Shown here: piece after piece, positions 35,201 through 43,071 of the stretch | Layout: each line of letters opens with the position of its first letter | Position numbering within the stretch: position 1 is the stretch's first letter | Origin: Chitinophagaceae bacterium | Lineage (GTDB): Bacteria; Bacteroidota; Bacteroidia; Chitinophagales; Chitinophagaceae | NCBI GenBank assembly: GCA_016720565.1 | Contig: JADKKJ010000011.1 | Span: 930,001-994,000 of the forward strand | Reading direction: 5' to 3' | DNA length: 64,000 bases | Notes under the pieces: model-generated | What the model was told of the DNA's origin: nothing | Seen by the model: the letters and a program-made list of their open reading frames with translations, nothing else | Databases searched by the model: none | Translations under genes and position numbers: made by a program

Positions 35201-37650
35201 GCGGATCTTCCATTATCACCGCCAGCCTGGCAACTAGTTACCTCTGGAGCCCTGGTGGACAAACCACTCAGTCAATTACAGTTTCACCCCTTACAACAAC
35301 AAACTATTCTGTAACCCTGGGTTATGGTAATAATGGTTGTACGGCCACAGCAAACACCACAGTAACGGTAGTAAGTACGCCACCTACCATCAGTTGCCCT
35401 GGAAATATCACACTAGCTAATACTACCGGACTTTGCGGACGCGCCGTTACCTATACAACTGTACCAGGTGGAACACCAGCGCCTACGCTGACCTATACTT
35501 TCACTGGTGCCACCACTGCCTCCGGAAGCGGAGATGGAAGCGGCTCTTTCTTTAATAAGGGAACAACTACTGTAACAGTAACAGCAACCAACGCCTGTGG
35601 TAATTCCAGTTGCAGTTTCACGGTTACTATTAATGATACGGAAGCTCCGGCGATCACCTGTCCTGCGCCAGTAACAGTAAGCTGCGCTTCGGCAGTTCCG
35701 GCCGCAAACATCGCTTCAGTAATTGCTACTGATAATTGCCCAGGAGTGGTGGTAACGCATAGGGGAGATGTGATCAGCAGCCAGACCTGCGCAAACAGGT
35801 TTATCATTACCCGTACCTACCGCGCTACGGATGCAGCTAATAATTTTACAGAATGTACGCAGACTATCACAGTGAATGATGTAACGCCACCGGTGATCAC
35901 TTGCCCCGCAGCATTGACAGTAAGTTGCGCTTCAGCAGTGCCTGCACCGAATACAGCATTAGTAACGGCAACTGATAATTGCGCGGGTGCGGTGACCATT
36001 ATCTTCATCAGTGATGTGATCAGCAACCAGACCTGTGCGAACAGATATTTGGTTACGCGTACCTATCGCGCTACGGATGTATGCGGCAACTTTGCAGATT
36101 GTACCCAGACCATTACCGTAAATGATGTAACGCCACCAGTGATCACCTGCCCTGCAGCATTGACAGTAAGTTGCGCTTCAGCAGTGCCTGCACCGAATAC
36201 AGCCCTGGTAACGGCAACGGATAATTGCGCTGGTGCGGTGACCATTACCTTCATCAGTGATGTGATCAGCAACCAGACCTGTGCGAACAGATATTTGGTT
36301 TCCCGTACGTATCGCGCTACGGATGTATGCGGCAACTTTGCAGATTGCACGCAGACCATTACTGTTAATGATGTAACTCCACCGGTGATCACTTGTCCAG
36401 CGGCAGTTACAGTAAGTTGCGCTTCAGCAGTACCAGCTCCGAATACAGCCTTAGTTACAGCAACAGATAATTGCGCTGGTGCGGTTACCATTACATTCGT
36501 TAATGATGTGATCAGTGGCCAGACCTGCCCTAACCGGTATACTGTTACCAGGACCTATCGTGCTACAGATGTTTGCGGAAACAGCAGCACCTGTACGCAG
36601 ATCATTACGGTGAACGATCAAACGGCCCCTGTACTTACCTGTCCAGCAAATATCAATGTGCTTACACCCATAGGTTCCTGTACCGCTATTGTGAACTTTA
36701 CGCCAACAGCCACAGATAATTGTAATGGCGCAGTCACGATCGTTAGTGTTCCGGCATCTGGTTCTGTATTCCCGATCGGGACCACTACTGTGAATGTAAC
36801 AGCTACGGATGCCTGCGGAAACAGCAGCACCTGCAGCTTTACGGTAACCGTAGTTGATGCTCAATTACCAGTGATCTCGCAGCAGCCGCTCACAAAATTT
36901 GTTTGTGATGGCACCAATGCGGTCTTTACTGTGGTATCTACAAATGCACTGAGCTACCAATGGCAGCAGTGGAATGGTACAGCATGGGTGAACATTGCCG
37001 GCGCCACTACTGCTACGCTAACTATCAATGCGGCCAGCTTTACGCAGAATACAAATACCTATAGGGTAGCCGTGATCGGACTTTGTACTACTGTGCAGTC
37101 AGCAGCAGCTTCGCTTTATGTGAATCCGTTGCCAACGGTTAACCTATCAACTTCTATTCCGCCATTCCTTTCACCAGGTCAGAGTATGAGTATCCTTTCT
37201 TCGGTTAATCCATCTGGCGGAACATATCGCTGGTTCCTGAACGGATCATTGATCAGCGCGGCCCAGGGAAGCAGCCTCAATGGAATTACAGTGGATGGCC
37301 AGGGTACTTACCGCCTGGTTTATACTGACCCGAATGGTTGTACCAATAACTCAATTGACATTGTGGTGGTGGGCCAGCAGTCGAACGACCTTTGGATCTA
37401 TCCTAACCCCAACCAGGGATCATTCAATGTGAGATTCTTTAATAAGGCAGGAGAGAAAGTAACAGTGAATGTGATGGATGCTAAAGGAAGAAGGGTCTAT
37501 TCAAAAGAATTCACAACGGTCAATGCCTATACGAATATGCTGGTGGATCTTGCCGCGAAAGGCATGGCAGACGGCACGTATTTCGTGACTGTGGTTGGCC
37601 AGAATGGGTCGATCATAGGTTCTAAGAAGATCCTGGTCTACCGCCGATAA
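32203..37650 (+). CDS. Giant T9SS-secreted protein with HYR repeats
   Basis: 1815 residues. Signal peptide at 1-27 (ends KAEAQ). Residues about 30-250 are a beta-rich domain starting LAAGDLAFVGYISADDGVNG (lamin-tail-like FTDFGW). Next come a PKD/Ig-like region, two nearly identical 220-residue blocks (about 468-688 and 766-986), and HYR domains (about 1060-1560), several with TPPVITCPAA and TATDNC and an exact 82-residue period. The end LWIYPNPNQGSF...GTYFVTV...KKILVYRR is a T9SS type-A sorting domain. It is likely an extracellular adhesin. Confidence 0.9.
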   Translation: MRSILRHFPAKLLILLLFCFQLNKAEAQTTLAAGDLAFVGYISADDGVNGSTQDDEFSFILLKDINSGTIINFTDFGWLTAGAFQTANPCGANTGAINDGIIRWTSTSALTCGTQIRIKCKYGLTATTGTVTGIQACNNDAAAFLSLSIGGDQIFAYQGLHTSPTLIAGISLNKAWDASLVACFFSSNSSVLPAALASANNTAITAGINAKYNCSTANNIPAVLIPAINNAANWNTDNTFAPPVPVAFNLPLACSFSCVAGPTIFASPVTGTITACAGTASVDPDLQQFSVSGAQLTGNINITAPTNFQISTTIGSGYTGSITLTQSGGIVTATTIYVRSAATAPAGPISGNVNLTSAGATAVDVAVSGTINPIPDAIATPASQTVCSGTPITSIVVSGAVPSTTFNWSRDNTVAVTGIAANGSGDISGTLVNTTGSPVTVAFTITPIANGCTGTPITATVLVNPAPNATITGGNNITCQGVTTTLSSPNIPGVTYNWERSLSGLTGSFSASGSGPTLGVTSSGIYRFVATDGNGCSATSDTNNVTVADYVFNGSLAVGDAQQTGRLNRFAALSTCAVPKVCPGTFTTTGSRYYDVYSITNPRAVPVCATIGIASGCGTSIFSVAYLGSFDPLNLCTNYLADPGSSFPGVAYYEATIPAGATIQIVVHEVNVGTGCGNYTVTVDLPRETPAVISGAPASPVCAGSTQTLTASVADTYLWSPGGQTTQSINVNPVSNTTYSVTLGYGNNGCSAVTPSVTINVNALPDATITGGNNITCQGVTTTLSSPNIPGVTYNWERSLSGLTGSFSAAGSGPTLGVTSSGIYRFVATDGNGCSATSDTNNVTVADYVFNGSLAAGDAQQTGRLNRFAALSTCAVPKVCPGTFTTTGSRYYDVYSITNPRAVPVCATIGIASGCGTSIFSVAYLGSFDPLNLCTNYLADPGSSFPGVAYYEATIPAGATIQIVVHEVNVGTGCGNYTVTVDLPRDPSAATPVPASINCGGSSIITASLATSYLWSPGGQTTQSITVSPLTTTNYSVTLGYGNNGCTATANTTVTVVSTPPTISCPGNITLANTTGLCGRAVTYTTVPGGTPAPTLTYTFTGATTASGSGDGSGSFFNKGTTTVTVTATNACGNSSCSFTVTINDTEAPAITCPAPVTVSCASAVPAANIASVIATDNCPGVVVTHRGDVISSQTCANRFIITRTYRATDAANNFTECTQTITVNDVTPPVITCPAALTVSCASAVPAPNTALVTATDNCAGAVTIIFISDVISNQTCANRYLVTRTYRATDVCGNFADCTQTITVNDVTPPVITCPAALTVSCASAVPAPNTALVTATDNCAGAVTITFISDVISNQTCANRYLVSRTYRATDVCGNFADCTQTITVNDVTPPVITCPAAVTVSCASAVPAPNTALVTATDNCAGAVTITFVNDVISGQTCPNRYTVTRTYRATDVCGNSSTCTQIITVNDQTAPVLTCPANINVLTPIGSCTAIVNFTPTATDNCNGAVTIVSVPASGSVFPIGTTTVNVTATDACGNSSTCSFTVTVVDAQLPVISQQPLTKFVCDGTNAVFTVVSTNALSYQWQQWNGTAWVNIAGATTATLTINAASFTQNTNTYRVAVIGLCTTVQSAAASLYVNPLPTVNLSTSIPPFLSPGQSMSILSSVNPSGGTYRWFLNGSLISAAQGSSLNGITVDGQGTYRLVYTDPNGCTNNSIDIVVVGQQSNDLWIYPNPNQGSFNVRFFNKAGEKVTVNVMDAKGRRVYSKEFTTVNAYTNMLVDLAAKGMADGTYFVTVVGQNGSIIGSKKILVYRR
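33605..35159 (+). repeat. Near-identical 661-bp direct duplication (33605-34265 and 34499-35159)
   Basis: The two copies lie 894 bp apart inside the giant secreted protein gene and stay in frame. I see three base differences by eye (near 33735, 33876 and 34153 in copy 1). They are separated by a 233-bp linker whose sequence is not duplicated. So few changes suggest a recent duplication or ongoing gene conversion. Short-read assembly could also miscount such a repeat. Confidence 0.85.
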
Positions 37651-37671
37651 ATTATATTGAACGATCAATAA

Positions 37672-37697
37672 AAAGACCGGCTTGCCGGTCTTTTTTT
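37672..37697. terminator. Bidirectional intrinsic terminator
   Basis: AAAGACCGG, CTTG loop, CCGGTCTTT and further T; A-rich on the other side. It serves both the T9SS gene (+) and the Rieske gene (-), whose stop lies in it. Confidence 0.8.
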
Positions 37698-38004
37698 ATG
37701 TATGGACGAATACTCCTTCTTCTCCTAATTCCACTTCCCAGTGTTTAAGATGGTATCCTTCGCCGCTAACATTGCGACCATTTTGCAGGGAGAATTTATA
37801 TCGATGCAGAGGACAGACTATATTTCCCAGTGGGTCTATATGTCCATCGGCCAATATACCGCCGGCATGCGGACATTTATAGGCAAAGGCGAAATAGCCA
37901 TCGTTGTGTTTTGCGATGCAGATCTTTTTGCCATTCATTTCTGCGATGGCAATATTGTTCGAACCGAACTGCAGTTCATTGATATGTTCGGCGATCTTGG
38001 TCAT
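37696..38004 (-). CDS. Rieske [2Fe-2S] ferredoxin-like protein
   Basis: 102 residues, a single Rieske domain. The cluster ligands are CPHAGG (Cys and His) and CPLHRYKF (Cys and His), separated by the usual spacing of about 15-17 residues. The N-terminal part and the end HLKHWEVELGEEGVFVH complete the fold. No signal peptide, so it is cytoplasmic. Such proteins carry electrons to oxygenases or nitrite-reductase-like enzymes; no partner gene is adjacent. Confidence 0.9.
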   Translation of the reverse strand: MTKIAEHINELQFGSNNIAIAEMNGKKICIAKHNDGYFAFAYKCPHAGGILADGHIDPLGNIVCPLHRYKFSLQNGRNVSGEGYHLKHWEVELGEEGVFVHT

Positions 38005-38043
38005 TAATGGGTGAATACGTGAATGCGTTTTCAGGAAGGGTGC

Positions 38044-39231
38044 TTAATAAAAATATTCTGATCTGTAGGGGAAACGGATACGATACAGTTCACGAACTTT
38101 ATTAAGAATGGTTTGCCTTAGTTTATCTAGATTTCTTTTTTCAATGGCTGAAACAAATACGGCATTGCCATTGGTTTCTCTCTGCCATCTTTCGTAGAGA
38201 TCTTCCAGTATCTGTTCTTTCGCCTGGGGTTCAAGCCATTCATCAAATGTTTTTTCTTCGTAGAGATCCATTTTATTGAAAATGGTCAGTGTAGGTTTTT
38301 CAATAGCATTCAGTTCCTGAAGGGTTTTGTTCACTACAGCGATCTGCTCCTCATAGGCAGGGTGTGAAATATCCACGATATGTAAAAGTATATCAGCTTC
38401 CCTTACTTCATCCAGGGTGCTTTTAAAACTTTCTACCAGGTGATGGGGAAGTTTGCGAATGAAACCTACTGTATCACTGAGCAGGAAGGGAGTATGTTCG
38501 AATACCACTTTACTGGTGGTCGTATCAAGCGTAGCGAATAATTTATTTTCTGCGAACACTTCTCTTTTGCTGAGGAGGTTCATGATGGTTGATTTACCTA
38601 CATTGGTATAACCCACCAGCGCAATGCGAATGAATTCTCCTCTTTCTTTTCTTTGGGTAAGGGCCTGCTTATCAATTTCGGCCAGTCTTTTTTTCAATAA
38701 AGAGATCTTATCTCTTACAATACGACGGTCGGTCTCGATCTCTGTTTCACCCGGCCCCCTTGTGCCAATACCACCACCCAATCTTTCCAGGTGTTTCCAC
38801 ATGCCCCGCAGTCGTGGAAGTATATACTGGTATTGTGCCAGTTCAACCTGTGCGCGGGCCTGGGCCGTTTTTGCACGGCTGGCAAAAATGTCGAGAATAA
38901 GATCACTGCGGTCAATGGTCTTGACCTCAATTTCCTTTTCAATATTATTGATCTGTGCCCCTGACAGTTCATCATCGAAGATGACCACACGGATATCCTT
39001 ATCCCGCACATACTGCCGGATCTCCTCCAGTTTTCCTTTGCCTACAAAGGTCCTGCTATCGGGGTGTTGTAATTTTTGAACGAATCGTTTTACCGTAACG
39101 GCGCCTGCGGTCTCCGCAAGAAAGGCTAGTTCATCCAAATACTCCTGCACCTGTGTATCCGTTTGTTCTTTGGTAACCACGCCCACTAATACCGCTTTCT
39201 CCTCGCGAATGATGTTCTTTTTCTCCAGCAT
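38044..39231 (-). CDS. hflX: GTPase HflX
   Basis: 395 residues. The N-terminal HflX domain has DEYLDELAFLAETAGA, HPDSRTFVGKGKLEEI and DDELSGAQ. GxGPGETEIETDRR (here GTRGPGETEIETDRR) links to a helical pair, then the GTPase domain: GYTNVGKST (G1), DTVGFIRKLPHHLV (G3) and FNKMDL (G4). HflX binds 50S subunits and splits stalled ribosomes, including after heat shock. Upstream on the minus strand TATCTTCG resembles the -7 box with one mismatch. Confidence 0.95.
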   Translation of the reverse strand: MLEKKNIIREEKAVLVGVVTKEQTDTQVQEYLDELAFLAETAGAVTVKRFVQKLQHPDSRTFVGKGKLEEIRQYVRDKDIRVVIFDDELSGAQINNIEKEIEVKTIDRSDLILDIFASRAKTAQARAQVELAQYQYILPRLRGMWKHLERLGGGIGTRGPGETEIETDRRIVRDKISLLKKRLAEIDKQALTQRKERGEFIRIALVGYTNVGKSTIMNLLSKREVFAENKLFATLDTTTSKVVFEHTPFLLSDTVGFIRKLPHHLVESFKSTLDEVREADILLHIVDISHPAYEEQIAVVNKTLQELNAIEKPTLTIFNKMDLYEEKTFDEWLEPQAKEQILEDLYERWQRETNGNAVFVSAIEKRNLDKLRQTILNKVRELYRIRFPYRSEYFY

Positions 39232-39320
39232 AATTATAATGCGAAGATAGTTTTTTTGGAGGTATAGGCAGAAATGGGTGTAAGCAGTACCAGCAGCAGA
39301 TAATTAGTAATTAATAATTA

Positions 39321-40043
39321 CTAGAGCCCACTCAAACAAAGCCCAATTGTATATGGTTTTACTATAGGTCCCGCCCCATCTCTGATCAGGGGAGTAAGGG
39401 AATAACTGCCGAACAAGCTGATATGACCAAGTCCAACACGGCCGGTAACAGAGATGCGGCTTTTATTAAAAAACCTTTTGCTGGATTCCTTCATGGTAGC
39501 ATTTGATATGGACGTACCATTCTTGTTTTCGTACTTGGTATTGCGGGTATGCGCGCTGAGCAGTGTACCAACTTTTAAACCAACGGCCCATTTAAAACCG
39601 GTGCCATTGGCAGGATTGGTAGTATAACGGAATTCGATCGGCGCTTCCAGGTAGGCTGTAGCCAGTTTGTTTTTCTTATAGTGATTAGTATCTGACACAT
39701 TGGTAAATGGAAGAAGCGTGGTTGTTTCCTTAAGTCCGATATGCGTTTTGCTGAATACAATATGGTCGGTACTGATACCGGGACCAATGGCAATGCTCAG
39801 CTTAGGGTTCGTTTTGAAAGGAAAATCGAACATGAAATACACGTTCAGTGATTTAGAAAAACCCTGCTTATTAATGGTATCCGGCAAACCGGTCCAGTTT
39901 GCATATCCAAACTGCAGCATGAAATGGTCGTTTGGGCGGTTGCTGAGGTCCACTCTTTCTTTTTCTTTTTTGGGGTTGGTATCCTGGGCCATTGAGGTTA
40001 AGGATCCGATCAGCATTAAACAAACAGGTATGATTTTCTTCAT
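39321..40043 (-). CDS. Outer-membrane beta-barrel protein
   Basis: 240 residues from ATG 40043, chosen because a signal peptide begins there (MKKIIPVCLMLIGSLTSMAQ). The mature part has alternating hydrophobic and polar strands (FMLQFGYANWTGL, LSIAIGPGISTDHIVF, YLEAPIEFRYT, VTGRVGLGHISLFGSYSL) and ends with a hydrophobic residue pattern (PYTIGLCLSGL). It matches the outer-membrane-beta-barrel (OmpW/porT-like) type of Bacteroidota. Function unknown. Confidence 0.75.
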   Translation of the reverse strand: MKKIIPVCLMLIGSLTSMAQDTNPKKEKERVDLSNRPNDHFMLQFGYANWTGLPDTINKQGFSKSLNVYFMFDFPFKTNPKLSIAIGPGISTDHIVFSKTHIGLKETTTLLPFTNVSDTNHYKKNKLATAYLEAPIEFRYTTNPANGTGFKWAVGLKVGTLLSAHTRNTKYENKNGTSISNATMKESSKRFFNKSRISVTGRVGLGHISLFGSYSLTPLIRDGAGPIVKPYTIGLCLSGL

Positions 40044-40112
40044 GGTATTCTGGTAAAGGGACAAAAGTATTTTCCTACTGGTTAACAAAAGGTTAAAGCA
40101 GGTATTTTAAAA

Positions 40113-40135
40113 CAAATGCCTGCCTAAAGGCAGGC
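40113..40135 (-). terminator. Probable terminator of the CAT tRNA, palindromic element
   Basis: On the minus strand, GCCTGCC-TTTA-GGCAGGC and then ATTTGTTTT, 25 nt after the tRNA 3' end. Shares its stem with the elements at 22042 and 44336. Confidence 0.45.
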
Positions 40136-40159
40136 CGCTCCTGTTCTAAGGAGCCTTGG

Positions 40160-40233
40160 TGGACCCTGTAGGATTTGAACCTACGACCCTCTGATTATGA
40201 GTCAGATGCTCTAACCGTCTGAGCTAAGGGTCC
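40160..40233 (-). tRNA. tRNA with CAT anticodon, probably tRNA-Ile2 (lysidine-modified)
   Basis: 74 nt cloverleaf: acceptor GGACCCT/AGGGTCC, D-arm AGCTCAG...TTAGAGC, anticodon stem TCTGA/TCAGA with loop CTCATAA, T-arm GTAGG/CCTAC, discriminator A. CAT can mean Met or Ile2. C4-G69 and C5-G68, the pairs that favour TilS lysidine synthetase, are present, and the acceptor start GGACC resembles the Bacillus Ile2 tRNA as I recall it. Elongator Met remains possible. Confidence 0.85.
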
Positions 40234-40254
40234 GGCGGCGTTAGCTGCGGACGG

Positions 40255-40262
40255 CAAAAATA
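40255..40262 (-). promoter_or_regulatory. Promoter box for the CAT tRNA
   Basis: TATTTTTG on the minus strand, 21 nt before the tRNA 5' end, matching the box before tRNA-Asn. Confidence 0.55.
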
Positions 40263-40489
40263 AGGATTGCCGAACGGCCTAACAAATCCACAACTATGAA
40301 AGGTTTTCCGCAGGAATATGGACGGAACCTGCCTTATTTGCAAAGGCATGGATGTTGCCGTTTATAACAAATCAAAAAAATCATATGCAATCAATGGAGC
40401 CGGGGAGGGTTGAATCCGGGTTCAGTTTTACTACTTATGACGGCTATCATAGGAATTGCCCTGGTAAAACCTGTTGGTTTGTATATATA

Positions 40490-42052
40490 ATGGCACTTAC
40501 GACCTATAAACAAAAGCGGAGTTTCTCTAACACTCCGGAACCTGAAGGCGGAAAACCCAGCGGGAAGGACCTGTTATTCGTGATACAAAAACACGATGCC
40601 TCCCATCTGCATTATGATCTTCGCCTGGAAATGCAAGGCGTCTTAAAAAGCTGGGCAATTCCCAAAGGCCCTTCCATGGATCCCACTGTAAAAAGACTGG
40701 CTATACTGGTAGAGGATCATCCTTTTGATTACCGGAATTTTGAAGGCATCATTCCCAAAGGCCAATATGGGGGAGGCACTGTTATTGTTTGGGATGAAGG
40801 AACCTATGAGATCGCTGGAGGCGAATATATAAGCAAGAAACAAATGGAGGAAGCCCTTTTGCAGGGAGTTCATAAGGGGAAGATCCATTTCATTATGCAC
40901 GGAAAAAAATTGAAAGGGGAATTCGCCCTGGTGAAAGCATCCGGTCTAGAAGATAATAGCTGGTTGCTGATGAAAATAAAAGATAAATACGCAAAGGTCA
41001 CAGATGTGTTGAAAAAAGAACACTCAGTTATTTCGGGAAAAACCGTCGGGCAGATGAAAAAGATTACCGGGAAAATAGTTGTAGGGAAAGAAACCCGAAA
41101 GACTAAGGCCTTTCTGAATCTTTCAGAGAACCAGCAGGTGAAGATGATCAGCGGAAAGGAACTGACCTTCACCAATCTTAAAAAAATATACTGGCCAAAA
41201 GAAAAGATCAGCAAAGGAGATATGATCAATTATTATCACCAGGTGGCTCCTTATATATTGCCTTTTATGAAGAACAGGCCTCAATCCCTGAACCGTTTTC
41301 CCAATGGAATAAAAGGGGAGAGTTTTTACCAGAAAAATATTGCCGGCAAATTTCCTGATTGGCTGGCTACCCATGATTATGAGAATAAGACCATAGAGGG
41401 TGACAAGAAATTTTTGGTTTGTGAGGATGAGGCAAGCCTGCTTTACATGGCCAACCTGGGTTGTATCGAAATGAACCCCTGGAACAGTCGCGCGGCAGAT
41501 CCCGACCACCCTGATTGGTCGGTGATCGACCTTGATCCGGATACAAATTCGTTCGAGGAGGTGATAGAGACCGCACAGGTGGTAAAAACTGTTTTAGACA
41601 AGGCGGGGATCAAAGGATATCCAAAGACCTCGGGTTCTACCGGTATACATATATATATTCCATTGGGTGGTAAATACGATTATGAACGATCGAAAATGCT
41701 GGCCAGGTTAATTGTGACCCTGGTACACAGGGAACTGCCGGATAATACAAGTTTAGAAAGAAGTCCTGCGAAAAGAAAAAAGAAGATCTACCTGGACTAC
41801 CTGCAGAACCGGCATATTCAAACAATTGCGGCGCCTTTTTCCTTACGACCAAAACCAGGGGCTACAGTATCTATGCCATTAGAATGGTCGGAAGTAAAAA
41901 AAGGATTGCAGGTGAAGGATTTCACTATTTATAATGCAGCGGGCGAAGCGAAGGAAAGGGTAAAGTTGTGGAAACCGGTGCTGGGGAAGGGGATTGATCT
42001 GGAGAAGGTGGTGAGGAAGCTGGGGGAGTGGTGTACGGTGAATGGTCAATAG
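40490..42052 (+). CDS. LigD-like protein: 3'-phosphoesterase plus polymerase domains, no ligase domain
   Basis: 520 residues from ATG 40490 (MALTTYKQKRSF); the open frame begins earlier but that part lacks homology. Residues about 5-165: phosphoesterase domain (FVIQKHDASHLHYDLRLEM, SWAIPKGPS, PKGQYGGG). About 210-500: LigD polymerase/primase domain (LTNLKKIYWP-like start, MNPWNSR, VIDLDPD, TSGSTGIHIYIPL). The ATP-dependent ligase domain that usually lies between is missing. It would process and fill ends in non-homologous end joining, needing a separate ligase and Ku, not seen here. Confidence 0.85.
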   Translation: MALTTYKQKRSFSNTPEPEGGKPSGKDLLFVIQKHDASHLHYDLRLEMQGVLKSWAIPKGPSMDPTVKRLAILVEDHPFDYRNFEGIIPKGQYGGGTVIVWDEGTYEIAGGEYISKKQMEEALLQGVHKGKIHFIMHGKKLKGEFALVKASGLEDNSWLLMKIKDKYAKVTDVLKKEHSVISGKTVGQMKKITGKIVVGKETRKTKAFLNLSENQQVKMISGKELTFTNLKKIYWPKEKISKGDMINYYHQVAPYILPFMKNRPQSLNRFPNGIKGESFYQKNIAGKFPDWLATHDYENKTIEGDKKFLVCEDEASLLYMANLGCIEMNPWNSRAADPDHPDWSVIDLDPDTNSFEEVIETAQVVKTVLDKAGIKGYPKTSGSTGIHIYIPLGGKYDYERSKMLARLIVTLVHRELPDNTSLERSPAKRKKKIYLDYLQNRHIQTIAAPFSLRPKPGATVSMPLEWSEVKKGLQVKDFTIYNAAGEAKERVKLWKPVLGKGIDLEKVVRKLGEWCTVNGQ

Positions 42053-42121
42053 GTCTGCCGGCCTGAAAGAGTAGTTTACCGATTTAATGGTTTTTTGTAA
42101 TCATATTTTAGAATACCGCCT

Positions 42122-42129
42122 TAGTTTTG
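42122..42129 (+). promoter_or_regulatory. Promoter box for the DUF4834 gene
   Basis: TAGTTTTG (TAnnTTTG) ending 2-5 nt before the GTG start, with TTTTG about 24 nt upstream. This implies a leaderless or nearly leaderless message. Confidence 0.4.
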
Positions 42130-42130
42130 C

Positions 42131-42367
42131 GTGGTGAGATATATTGTAATAGCTTTTGTGATCTATTTGGGTTATAGGTTTTTGTTTCACTTCCTTATTC
42201 CTGTGATAAAAACTACGAATCAGGTAAAAAAGGGGTTCAGGGAAATGCATGAAAAAATGCAACAGCAACAGAACGGCAATTTTTACCAGGAAACACCGCA
42301 GCCTTCAAATACCAATGAAGCAAAGCCCAGGGACCAGGATTATATTGACTTTGAAGAAATAAAATAA
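42131..42367 (+). CDS. DUF4834-like small membrane protein
   Basis: 78 residues. One membrane segment (about 4-26, YIVIAFVIYLGYRFLFHFLI), then a short basic helix, a Gln-rich linker and an acidic end (RDQDYIDFEEIK). This pattern matches the DUF4834 family of Bacteroidota, function unknown. The start is GTG at 42131 or 42134; no ATG exists in frame near the promoter box. Confidence 0.7.
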   Translation: MVRYIVIAFVIYLGYRFLFHFLIPVIKTTNQVKKGFREMHEKMQQQQNGNFYQETPQPSNTNEAKPRDQDYIDFEEIK

Positions 42368-42472
42368 ATCAGACAGTATACTTTTCCCAACGACTGGCTA
42401 GGGTAATCTTATTCATCTATTGACCTGTTGACCTATTCCCTTGCTCTTTTGCTCTTTTTTCCAAGTTTTCCC

Positions 42473-42480
42473 TATATTTG
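42473..42480 (+). promoter_or_regulatory. Promoter of the rimP-nusA-infB operon
   Basis: TATATTTG, with TTTTG at 42447-42451 about 21 nt upstream: a good match to the Bacteroidota -33/-7 promoter. It gives a leader of about 57 nt before rimP. Confidence 0.65.
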
Positions 42481-42499
42481 CAATCGGAAATGATTAACT

Positions 42500-42531
42500 G
42501 AAGGGAACGAAGTCGTTCCCTTCTTCTTTTT
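42500..42531 (+). promoter_or_regulatory. Terminator-like hairpin in the rimP leader
   Basis: GAAGGGAACG, AAGT loop, CGTTCCCTTC is a perfect 10-bp stem, followed by a T-rich tract (TTCTTTTT). It lies between the promoter and the rimP start, so transcripts must pass it. This suggests attenuation of the operon, perhaps by NusA itself, as is known in E. coli. Confidence 0.6.
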
Positions 42532-42543
42532 CCGGATTTCACC

Positions 42544-43008
42544 ATGGATCCCATTATCGCGCAATTGGAAAGAAAGATTACCGAGCTGCTGGCTGGTGAC
42601 CCATCCCTGTTCCTGGTGGAGATCAGGATCAAACCCACCAATAACTTTAAGATATATATTGATGGAGATCAGGGAGTTAAGATAGATCAACTGACCCAAT
42701 TCAACCGGCGTTTATACCGCCAGATGGAGGAAGAAGCCTGGTTTCCAAACGGAGATTTTTCGCTGGAACTCTCTTCTCCCGGATTGGATGAGCCCCTGAA
42801 ACTGCACCGCCAATATGTAAAGAATACTGGCCGGAAAGTGGAAATAGTGAGCAAGGAAGGGGTAAAAACAGAGGGTAAATTGCTGCAGGTGGCGGAAGAT
42901 TCGATAACTGTAGAAGAAGTGACCGGAAAAGGAAAGAAAATGGAGATCAAACAACACGTTATTCCTTTTGAAACAATAAAAACAACAAAAATTCAAGTAA
43001 CATTCTAA
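42544..43008 (+). CDS. rimP: Ribosome maturation factor RimP
   Basis: 154 residues. The N-terminal domain (1-82) contains YIDGDQGVKIDQLTQFNRRL and FSLELSSPGLDEPLK, the RimP signature. The C-terminal Sm-like domain (83-154) has VKTEGKLLQVAEDSITVEE. RimP assists 30S subunit maturation. It is the first gene of the rimP-nusA-infB operon; the nusA start is 63 nt after its stop. Confidence 0.93.
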   Translation: MDPIIAQLERKITELLAGDPSLFLVEIRIKPTNNFKIYIDGDQGVKIDQLTQFNRRLYRQMEEEAWFPNGDFSLELSSPGLDEPLKLHRQYVKNTGRKVEIVSKEGVKTEGKLLQVAEDSITVEEVTGKGKKMEIKQHVIPFETIKTTKIQVTF

Positions 43009-43071
43009 ACCCACAGGGTTCGAGATAGGGAATATCAAGGACCCGGCCCGTGATTTAAAAAATTTTGTGTT

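Noticed and set aside
35640..36620. Regular 246-bp repeats considered as a CRISPR or tandem satellite
   Set aside because: They are in-frame HYR protein domains of 82 residues.
40352..40489. 46-codon N-terminal extension of the LigD-like gene
   Set aside because: It has no homology to the phosphoesterase domain; the ATG at 40490 begins right before the family's conserved start.
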